Shown piece by piece: positions 24,798 to 30,990 of a stretch of DNA of 37,038 nt (its first letter is position 1; every line of letters starts with the position of its first letter). The notes below the pieces were generated by a model. The model was given only the letters and a program-made list of their open reading frames with translations. It was not told the DNA's origin and did no database searches. This DNA comes from Arthrobacter sp. AK04 (GTDB lineage Bacteria > Actinomycetota > Actinomycetes > Actinomycetales > Micrococcaceae), in NCBI RefSeq assembly GCF_021129155.1, contig NZ_JAJOMC010000049.1, positions 1 to 37,038 of the forward strand, written 5' to 3'. A program made the position numbers and the translations under genes.

Positions 24798-25574
24798 GTG
24801 AAAGACGACGGACTGACAGAGGCTGTGCAGGAAGCTGGGGCGGTGGAGCTGCTGCTGATCCGCCACGGCGAAAGCGAAGGGAACGTGGCTGCCACCGATG
24901 CGCGGATGGCCGGGGCGGAAGTCATTGCCGTGCCTGCCCGGGACGCCGACGTGAACCTCTCGGGCACCGGCCAGGACCAGGCCAAGGCCCTCGGCGCGGC
25001 ACTGGCGCGGATCGCCGAGGAATTCCGGCCGGACGCCGTGGTCTCCTCCCCCTACGCGCGGGCCTTCCAGACGGCCGAGATCGCAGTGGAGGCTGCCGGC
25101 TGGCCGGTGAAGGTCCAGCTGGATGAACGGCTGCGGGACCGGGAACTGGGCATCCTGGACAGGCTGACCCGGCTCGGCGTGGAGAAGCGCTACCCGGAAG
25201 AGGCCGAGCGCCGCGAGTGGCTGGGCAAGATGTACTACCGGCCGCCGGGCGGGGAATCCTGGGCGGACGTGGCGCTCCGGCTGCGCTCCGTCCTGGATGA
25301 ACTGAACAACCTCGGCAGCGGGCACCGGGTGATGCTGGTGTGCCACGACGCCCTGATCATGCTGTTCCGGTACGTGCTGGAGGGGATGACCGAGAAGGAG
25401 CTCCTGGACCTGGCGGCCAGCACCTCCGTACTCAACGCCTCCATCACCCGGTTCGTGCGGCCCGCCGGCGAGGGCCCGTGGACGCTGGAGAGCTTCAACG
25501 TGGCGGACCACCTGACCGAACAGGGCGTTGCGGTCACCGAACACGGAGGGGATTCCAGTGTCCACCCCAAGTGA
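24798..25574 (+). CDS. Histidine phosphatase family protein
   Basis: A 258-residue phosphoglycerate-mutase-like phosphatase. The catalytic RHG motif is LLIRHGESEGN (about residues 18-28), followed by the SSPYARAFQTAEIA block (about 80-95), the acid residue in RLRDRELGILD, and the second catalytic His in VMLVCHDALIMLF (about 178-190). Substrate not evident. The GTG start has GGAGTG ten bases before it. The following nnrD gene begins inside its last 17 bases, so the two are translationally coupled, perhaps a small metabolite-repair operon. Confidence 0.88.
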   Translation: MKDDGLTEAVQEAGAVELLLIRHGESEGNVAATDARMAGAEVIAVPARDADVNLSGTGQDQAKALGAALARIAEEFRPDAVVSSPYARAFQTAEIAVEAAGWPVKVQLDERLRDRELGILDRLTRLGVEKRYPEEAERREWLGKMYYRPPGGESWADVALRLRSVLDELNNLGSGHRVMLVCHDALIMLFRYVLEGMTEKELLDLAASTSVLNASITRFVRPAGEGPWTLESFNVADHLTEQGVAVTEHGGDSSVHPK

Positions 25575-26484
25575 TTCCGGTTCGCCAACCCTCGTGACGC
25601 CGTCGCTGTTGCGCGACTGGCCGCTGCCTGCACCCGGGGAGGACAAGTATTCGCGCGGCTCGGTCCTGGTGATCGGCGGCGCGCGGGCCACGCCGGGGGC
25701 GGCGCTGCTCGCCGGTGCGGCAGCACTGCGCGCCGGGGCCGGGAAGCTCACCCTGGCGGTGGCGGAATCCGTGGCGGTGCAGGTGGGGGTGGCGCTGCCC
25801 GAGTGCGGGGCGATGGGACTGCCCGAAACGTCCAGCGGGTCCGTCACGGGTGAAGGGCTGGAGCGGATCGGGTCGTACCTCGACCGCGCCGACGCCATCC
25901 TGGTGGGCCCGGGCCTGGACGATCCGGACCTCGCCGAGGACCTGCTCCGTGCCCTGCTGGAGCGGGAGGCCGCCGGCGGCGAGAAGGACGACGGCGGAGG
26001 TCCCGCCGTCGTCCTCGATGCCTTTGCTTTGGGCGCCTTGGTGAACGTGGCGGACCGGTTCGGCCCGTGGAAGCGCCGCCTGATCCTGACGCCCAATCCC
26101 AAGGAGGCGGAGATCCTGCTGGGCCGGGACCTGAAGGACCTGCCGGCCGATGTCGTCGAAATTTCCGACAGGTACCAGGCCGTGGTGAGCTGCCAGGGGC
26201 TCATTGCCCGCCCGTCCGGTTTAGATGTGCCCGAGGAATCGGAGCTCTGGAAGATCACCACCGGCTACGGCGGGCTGGGCACATCCGGAAGCGGGGATGT
26301 TCTGGCGGGGGCCATCGCCGGCCTCCGTGCCCGGGGAACCACGGGCCCGCAGGCGGCCTGCTGGGGAACGCATCTTCACGCGGCTGCCGCTGACCGGCTT
26401 GCCAGCAGGCTGGGACCCCTGGGGTTCCTGGCCCGCGAACTGGCCGACGAACTGCCTGCCCTGATGCTGGAGCTGAACACCTGA
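25558..26484 (+). CDS. nnrD: ADP-dependent NAD(P)H-hydrate dehydratase
   Basis: A 308-residue ribokinase-like enzyme that converts damaged NADHX/NADPHX back to NAD(P)H. The family marks are YSRGSVLVIGGARATPGAALLAG near the N-terminus, ILVGPGLDD, ILTPNPKEAEILLG and the catalytic GYGGLGTSGSGDVLAGAIAGL near residues 240-260. It contains only the dehydratase half, so the epimerase must be encoded elsewhere. The GTG start has GGAGGGG and overlaps the histidine phosphatase end by 17 bases. A 14-base GC tandem repeat follows its stop. Confidence 0.92.
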   Translation: MSTPSDSGSPTLVTPSLLRDWPLPAPGEDKYSRGSVLVIGGARATPGAALLAGAAALRAGAGKLTLAVAESVAVQVGVALPECGAMGLPETSSGSVTGEGLERIGSYLDRADAILVGPGLDDPDLAEDLLRALLEREAAGGEKDDGGGPAVVLDAFALGALVNVADRFGPWKRRLILTPNPKEAEILLGRDLKDLPADVVEISDRYQAVVSCQGLIARPSGLDVPEESELWKITTGYGGLGTSGSGDVLAGAIAGLRARGTTGPQAACWGTHLHAAAADRLASRLGPLGFLARELADELPALMLELNT

Positions 26485-26494
26485 TTCCGGGGCC

Positions 26495-26599
26495 GGGCCG
26501 CGGGCGCCGAACCCCGGGCGCCGGGCCGCGGGCGCCGGGCCGCGGGCGCCGGGCCGCGGGCGCCGGGACTAGGAGTCCGGGCATGGGAGTCCGGGCATG
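26495..26599 (+). repeat. GC-rich 14-bp tandem repeat array
   Basis: Five units of GGGCCGCGGGCGCC (26495-26564, the second unit diverged) are followed by two units of GGAGTCCGGGCATG (26572-26599), also 14 bases long. They lie directly after nnrD. Very GC-rich and self-complementary, they could form strong RNA structure. Confidence 0.8.
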
Positions 26600-26605
26600 G
26601 GACGA

Positions 26606-26625
26606 CCCCCGGCCGAAGCCGGGGG
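26606..26625. terminator. Perfect hairpin between nnrD and hsp20
   Basis: CCCCCGGC-CGAA-GCCGGGGG gives an 8-base stem with a 4-base loop in a convergent gap. No T-run follows, so it is a terminator-like hairpin rather than a textbook intrinsic terminator. Confidence 0.6.
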
Positions 26626-26752
26626 CCACCGTATCGGGAAGTTCAGGCGCAACCTGCCGATGCGCGAGAAGCGCTGTGGCGTGCTCAGAATGGCCATCCG
26701 CCCTAAGAGGCAGTACACAATCAGTGCCCGACGTCCCGATCCTGTGTTGAAA

Positions 26753-27175
26753 CTAGGCGGCGATTTCCTGCTTTGCCCCCTTCGTCTCAATTTCGATCTT
26801 CCGCGGTTTGGCCTTTTCGGCGACAGGAATCCGCAGTGTCAGGACACCGGCGTCGTACGTAGCCTTCACCTTCTCAGCATCCAGGGTGTCCCCGAGGATC
26901 AGCTGGCGGCTGAACACGCCGCGCGGCCGCTCGGAGGCGATCAACTCGGTGTCCTTCCCCGCAGGATCAGGCCGCTCGGCCTTGACCGTGAGGACGTTCC
27001 GTTCCACATCCAGGTCCACTGAATCCACATCGACGCCGGGCAGATCAAAGGCGACTACAAATTCCTGGTCCTCACGCCATGCGTCCATCGGCATAGCTGC
27101 CGGACGCGCTGCGGTGCCGAGGACCTGCTGGGCCAGCCTGTCCAGCTCGCGGAACGGATCGGTTCGCATCAACAT
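26753..27175 (-). CDS. Hsp20/alpha-crystallin small heat shock protein
   Basis: A 140-residue chaperone beginning MLMRTDPFRELDRLAQQVLG. The alpha-crystallin domain (about 40-130) has DQEFVVAFDLPGVDVDSVDLDVERNVLTVKAE and the terminal beta strand motif GVLTLRIPVAEKAKPRKIEIE. It binds unfolding proteins and prevents aggregation. GAGGAGGG precedes the ATG at 27175; the frame is open upstream but without a ribosome binding site. The upstream gap contains two palindromes (27224-27245 and 27269-27285) that could bind heat-shock repressors. Confidence 0.92.
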   Translation of the reverse strand: MLMRTDPFRELDRLAQQVLGTAARPAAMPMDAWREDQEFVVAFDLPGVDVDSVDLDVERNVLTVKAERPDPAGKDTELIASERPRGVFSRQLILGDTLDAEKVKATYDAGVLTLRIPVAEKAKPRKIEIETKGAKQEIAA

Positions 27176-27223
27176 GGCTTCCCTCCTCGTAAGAGACGGT
27201 CCAACACTTTTTGCTTTCAGCCG

Positions 27224-27285
27224 ATCTGTATTGGCTGATACAGATTTTTTATCACTGGAGAGGCAGGTCCGCAAGCGTCTTGCGG
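27224..27285 (-). promoter_or_regulatory. hsp20 promoter region with two palindromes
   Basis: On the minus strand TTGCGG and TAAAAA are 17 bases apart, a plausible promoter. ATCTGTAT-N6-ATACAGAT (27224-27245) lies downstream of the -10 and CCGCAAG-CGT-CTTGCGG (27269-27285) covers the -35. Neither matches the HspR HAIR consensus as I remember it, so the controlling factor is unknown. Confidence 0.5.
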
Positions 27286-27336
27286 GAGATTTTTTGCACC
27301 TTTTTTGGGTGGTGTGACGCTCGCCGGAATGCGGAC

Positions 27337-27371
27337 AAGGGGCCCTCCGCTTTGTGCGGAAGGCCCCCTTT
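27337..27371 (-). terminator. Hairpin downstream of the proline-rich gene
   Basis: AAGGGGCC pairs with GGCCCCcTT with an inner TCCGC/GCGGA stem and a TTTGT loop. It lies about 40 bases downstream of the minus-strand proline-rich gene and 160 bases from the hsp20 start. Confidence 0.55.
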
Positions 27372-27410
27372 GGAGAGACTGTGTTGAATGCGGGGATGTT
27401 CCCCGGCGGA

Positions 27411-27602
27411 TTAATCCCGCGTGGGATCCGGCCGCAGCGGAGCGGGTCCGGGGTCCGGTACGGGAAGCGGCCCGGGAGGCTCGGGGGCAGGGAACGGGTT
27501 GGGCGCCGGCGGCCCGGGGTGCCCGGGATGGGCTGGATCAGGCTGGGTGGGGCCCGGTTCCGGCGGGAACGGCTCGGGCTCGTGCACTGGCGGGATGGTC
27601 AT
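27411..27602 (-). CDS. Small proline-rich protein
   Basis: A 63-residue peptide made almost entirely of Pro, Glu, Gly and Asp (MTIPPVHEPEPFPPEPGPTQ to the end PLRPDPTRD) with no signal peptide or hydrophobic segment. GAGGGGAAG six bases before the ATG and a hairpin after the stop support a real gene despite the low complexity. Proteins like this are intrinsically disordered and may bind or stretch across the envelope. No family recognised; a chance open frame in GC-rich DNA cannot be excluded. Confidence 0.5.
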   Translation of the reverse strand: MTIPPVHEPEPFPPEPGPTQPDPAHPGHPGPPAPNPFPAPEPPGPLPVPDPGPAPLRPDPTRD

Positions 27603-28024
27603 TAACTTCCCCTCTCACGCTGGGCGGATGTGCCTTGGCGTGAACAGGATACGCCTGCCACCTCAAGCCCACTAGGCGCCGCCCTTCGCGTTGCCATTTC
27701 CTTTTCCTGGCCGTCCCCCGGAAGCTCCTGCCTTCGGCGGCCCCGGTCTTCTTGTGCGGTCGGGAGATGGAGCGTCCGGCGAAAACCCCGCATCAAGTGA
27801 TGGAGCGTCCGGCGGAAACCGGCATCAACTGATAGAGCGTCCGGCGCAAACCGCCGTCAAGTGAGAGAGCGTCCGGCGCAAACCGCCGTCAAGTGAGAGA
27901 GCGTCCGGCGCAAACCGGCGTCAAGTGATAGAGCGTCCGGGGTGGGAGGAGACGGGTTTGGCGGTGTAATCCCCCGGTAGCGAACGGCGGCAAAATTGTC
28001 GGAGCGGCTCTATATATTGAAGGA
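27603..28024. other. Gap with possible coding remnant and repeat cluster 3
   Basis: This 422-base gap holds on the minus strand a short frame ending at a TAG (27672-27674) that reads ...GGRPGKGNGNAKGGA, resembling a basic protein tail but with no start visible, possibly a remnant cut off by the repeats. Then come the 32-bp repeats and about 80 bases of leader before the S9 peptidase. Confidence 0.4.
27764..27940 (+). repeat. 32-bp tandem repeat cluster 3
   Basis: Six units start at 27764 (33 bases), 27797, 27829, 27861, 27893 and 27925. The core GTGA[TG][AG]GAGCGTCC is followed by GGCGCAAACCGCCGTCAA or close variants. Cores face the S9 peptidase gene. The unit contains a small GGCG/CGCC hairpin not present in the other clusters. 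Confidence 0.88.
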
Positions 28025-30256
28025 ATGACCCAGACTCCGCTGCAGGATTCCGCCGCCACCGCCGTTCCCGCCCCGCCGGCGGCCAAGAAAATCCCGTCCG
28101 AACGCCTCCACCACGGGGACACCTTCGTGGACAACTACGAGTGGCTGCGGGACAAGGAATCCGCCGAGGTGGTGGAGCACCTGAAGGCCGAGAACGCCTA
28201 CCAGGAAGCCGTCACCGCACACCAGGAGCCGCTGCGGGAGGCCATTTTCCAGGAGATCAAGGGCCGCACCCAGGAAACCGACCTCTCCGTGCCGCACCGC
28301 AAGGACGGCTGGTGGTACTTCAGCCGCTCGGCCGAGGGCAAGGAGTACGGCATCCAGTGCCGGGTCAGGGCAGCAGATACCGGGGACAAGATCGCTGATT
28401 GGACTCCGCCGGCGGTACAGCCCGGCGTCGAAATTCCCGGCGAGGAGATCCTCCTGGACGGCAACATCGAAGCCGAGGGCAAGCCGTTCTTCTCCGTGGG
28501 CGGATCTGCAGTGACGGTGGACGGCAACCTCTACGCCTACGCTGTGGACAACTCGGGAGATGAGCGGTTCACGCTTCGCATCAAGGACCTCCGCACCGGG
28601 GAGCTGCTGCCTGACGTCATCGAGAACATTTTCTACGGCGTTGCCTTCTCGCCTGACGGCACCCGGATCTTCTACACCGTGGTGGACGACTCCTGGCGCC
28701 CCTACCAGGTCAAGGCCCACACGCTGGGAACGCCTGTGGCCGAGGACATTGTCATTTACCAGGAGGACGACGCCGCCATGTGGCTGGGCTTCGAGCTCTC
28801 CTCCGACCGCCGGTACCTGGTGCTGGGCATCGGATGCTCGGAGTACAGCGAGACGCGCCTGCTCCGCTTTGACGATCCCGCCCAGGAACTCACAACCGTC
28901 ATCTCCCGCAACGAGCGGGTGCTCTACGAGGCAGAGCCGTTCCTGCTCACCGGCCCGGACGGCACTGCCAGCGAACGCATCCTGCTTACGCACAACCGCG
29001 GCGCCATCAACTCGATGGTCTCCCTGGCGGACCCGGCCGAGCTCAGCAGGCCGCTGTCCGAGCAGGACTGGGCCACCGTCGTCGGCCATTCCGACGACGT
29101 CCGCGTCAACGGAGCCGGCGTCACCTCCACGCACCTCATCGTGTCCATCCGCAAGGACACCATCGAGCGGGTGCAGGTCATCGCGCTGGACGGGCTGGGT
29201 ACTCCTGCGCAGGAGGCTCCGGTTGAACCTGCCTTCGACGAAGAGCTCTACACCGCGGGCGTGGGCGGCTCCGACTACGAGGCCCCGGTGATCCGGCTGG
29301 GCTACACGTCCTACTTCACGCCGTCGCGCATCTACGACTTCGTGCTGCCCACCCCGGAGGTGCCGGCGGGAGAGCTGCTGCTGCGGAAGGAAAGCCCGGT
29401 TCTCGGCGGTTATGACGGCAACGACTATGTGGCCACCCGGGAATGGGCCACGGCAGCCGACGGCACCCGGATCCCGCTGTCCGTGCTGCGGCACAAGGCA
29501 GTGAAGCAGGATTCGACGGCGGCGGGCCTGGTGTACGGCTACGGCTCCTACGAGATGAGCATGGACCCGGGCTTCGGCATTGCGCGGCTCTCGCTGCTGG
29601 ACCGCGGCGTGGTGTTCGTGATCGCGCACATCCGCGGCGGCGGGGAGCTTGGCCGGCACTGGTACGAGAACGGCAAGAAGCTCACCAAGAAGAACACGTT
29701 CACCGACTTCGTGGACGCCACCGACTGGCTGGCAGCCTCGGGATGGGCGGACCCGTCACGGATCGCTGCTCTGGGCGGTTCGGCCGGCGGCCTGCTGATG
29801 GGTGCCGTGGCGAACATGGCACCGGAGAAGTACGCCGCCATTGTGGCCCAGGTGCCGTTCGTGGATCCGCTGACTAGCATCCTGGACCCGGAGCTGCCGC
29901 TGTCCGCCCTGGAGTGGGAGGAGTGGGGCAACCCCATCACAGACCCCCACGTCTACGAGTACATGAAGTCCTACTCCCCTTACGAGAACGTGCGCCCGGC
30001 CGCCTACCCCAAGATCGCCGCCGTCACGTCCTTCAACGACACCCGGGTCCTTTATGTTGAGCCGGCGAAGTGGGTGCAGGAGCTGCGGAACAAGACCACC
30101 GGCTCAGAGCCGATCGTGATGAAAATCGAGATGGACGGCGGCCACGGGGGCGCCTCCGGCCGCTACGTGCAGTGGCGCGAGCGGGCCTGGGACTATGCGT
30201 TCATCGCGGATTCCCTCGGCGCCACGGAGCTGCTCCCGGGCGCCGGCCTGAAGTAG
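28025..30256 (+). CDS. S9 family oligopeptidase (protease II / PtrB-like)
   Basis: A 743-residue serine peptidase of the prolyl oligopeptidase family. The N-terminal seven-bladed propeller domain (about 70-420) is followed by the catalytic alpha/beta hydrolase domain with GGSAGG (Ser 586), SFNDTRV (Asp 672) and DGGHGG (His 707). The arrangement and YGYGSYE motif match oligopeptidase B, which cuts short peptides after Arg or Lys in the cytoplasm. The ATG is directly preceded by AAGGA with no spacer and by a TATATT that would place transcription initiation at about the start codon, so leaderless translation is possible. Repeat cluster 3 lies upstream. Confidence 0.9.
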   Translation: MTQTPLQDSAATAVPAPPAAKKIPSERLHHGDTFVDNYEWLRDKESAEVVEHLKAENAYQEAVTAHQEPLREAIFQEIKGRTQETDLSVPHRKDGWWYFSRSAEGKEYGIQCRVRAADTGDKIADWTPPAVQPGVEIPGEEILLDGNIEAEGKPFFSVGGSAVTVDGNLYAYAVDNSGDERFTLRIKDLRTGELLPDVIENIFYGVAFSPDGTRIFYTVVDDSWRPYQVKAHTLGTPVAEDIVIYQEDDAAMWLGFELSSDRRYLVLGIGCSEYSETRLLRFDDPAQELTTVISRNERVLYEAEPFLLTGPDGTASERILLTHNRGAINSMVSLADPAELSRPLSEQDWATVVGHSDDVRVNGAGVTSTHLIVSIRKDTIERVQVIALDGLGTPAQEAPVEPAFDEELYTAGVGGSDYEAPVIRLGYTSYFTPSRIYDFVLPTPEVPAGELLLRKESPVLGGYDGNDYVATREWATAADGTRIPLSVLRHKAVKQDSTAAGLVYGYGSYEMSMDPGFGIARLSLLDRGVVFVIAHIRGGGELGRHWYENGKKLTKKNTFTDFVDATDWLAASGWADPSRIAALGGSAGGLLMGAVANMAPEKYAAIVAQVPFVDPLTSILDPELPLSALEWEEWGNPITDPHVYEYMKSYSPYENVRPAAYPKIAAVTSFNDTRVLYVEPAKWVQELRNKTTGSEPIVMKIEMDGGHGGASGRYVQWRERAWDYAFIADSLGATELLPGAGLK

Positions 30257-30274
30257 GACGAAAGCGGCGTACGC

Positions 30275-30336
30275 CATCGACTGCTCCGATATTGCCGTTT
30301 AGAGCCCCGAGAACGGCGTTTTCGGAGCAATCGATG
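30275..30336. terminator. 62-base imperfect palindrome between convergent genes
   Basis: Left arm begins CATCGACTGCTCCGA and right arm ends TCGGAGCAATCGATG, with an inner GCCGTT/AACGGC stem around an 11-base loop. It sits between the S9 peptidase and the SRPBCC gene and would work as a two-way terminator. It also resembles a dispersed palindromic repeat element. Confidence 0.75.
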
Positions 30337-30351
30337 GGGAAATCCGGGACC

Positions 30352-30804
30352 TTAGGTCTGCGGGTGCTCCACCAGCCACTCGGCCAGGGTTTCGAGGTTG
30401 GCGCGGACGGTGCGGCCCTGGGCCCGTTCAACGAGCGGGTCGGCCAGCTTGCCGAAGACGCCGCCCAGGCCACTCGCGGCGTCGATCCGCTGGGTCAGGC
30501 GGGTGCCGCCGTCGGCCGGTTCAAGGGTAAAGGTGATGGTGAAGTCCAGCTTGCCTTCGACGGAGCGGGACACCATGCGCCGGGGCGGATCGAACTCGGA
30601 GACCTCCACGGTCCAGTCGAACTGCCGGCCCATGACCTTGCTGGTGCCGCGCCCGCGGGTACCGACGCCGAGGGGTCCGTCCCCCACCTGCTCCGAGGCA
30701 GTGACCGAGGAATCGAAGACCGCGACGTTCTGGAACTTCGACACGAAGTCGAAAACTTCCTGCGGCGGCCGGGCAATAACAACACTTTCTTCCACAACAG
30801 GCAT
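30352..30804 (-). CDS. SRPBCC (polyketide cyclase/START-like) protein
   Basis: A 150-residue soluble protein with the SRPBCC hydrophobic-cavity fold. The start MPVVEESVVIARPPQEVFDFVSKF is the typical first strand and helix, followed by a GVGTRGRG turn, DWTVEVSEFDPPRRMVSRSV and the C-terminal long helix ending LAEWLVEHPQT. GAAGGAGG precedes the ATG at 30804. Members bind or transport small hydrophobic ligands, but the ligand is not visible. It is divergent from the iron-box gene across a 186-base gap. Confidence 0.85.
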   Translation of the reverse strand: MPVVEESVVIARPPQEVFDFVSKFQNVAVFDSSVTASEQVGDGPLGVGTRGRGTSKVMGRQFDWTVEVSEFDPPRRMVSRSVEGKLDFTITFTLEPADGGTRLTQRIDAASGLGGVFGKLADPLVERAQGRTVRANLETLAEWLVEHPQT

Positions 30805-30959
30805 TGGAGCCTCCTTCAAAGGACACCTGATGCCGGCTCGGCTCTGCCGGCACGATAGGCAGGCACAGCGCCAGAGTGGACCCCGCGCCAAGCCCTGTCA
30901 AGAGGGCGCTGGCCGGCCGATTATTTCTCCACTCAATGGTCTATAACGGCGCTTTTTAC

Positions 30960-30978
30960 TTAGGTGAGCCTTAGCTAA
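30960..30978 (+). promoter_or_regulatory. DtxR/IdeR-type iron box
   Basis: TTAGGTGAGCCTTAGCTAA matches 16 of 19 positions of the remembered DtxR/IdeR consensus TTAGGTTAGCCTAACCTAA. It ends 12 bases before the ATG of the fusion gene. It overlaps a plausible promoter (TTTTTA at 30953-30958, TAATAC at 30976-30981, 17 bases apart), so iron-loaded repressor would block initiation. Confidence 0.75.
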
Positions 30979-30990
30979 TACCATCGTCGG

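Noticed and set aside
24498..26261. Long minus-strand open frame opposite the histidine phosphatase and nnrD
   Set aside because: The plus strand carries two clear conserved enzymes. The minus frame is a low-complexity Arg/Ser/Pro shadow with no recognisable domain, typical of GC-rich DNA.
27602..27796. 64-residue minus-strand frame between the proline-rich gene and the repeats
   Set aside because: It starts inside the 32-bp repeats, has no ribosome binding site and no conserved features.
28010..29659. 549-residue minus-strand frame opposite the S9 peptidase
   Set aside because: It is an antisense shadow of a conserved peptidase, with His/Val/Gln-rich composition and no domain or ribosome binding site.
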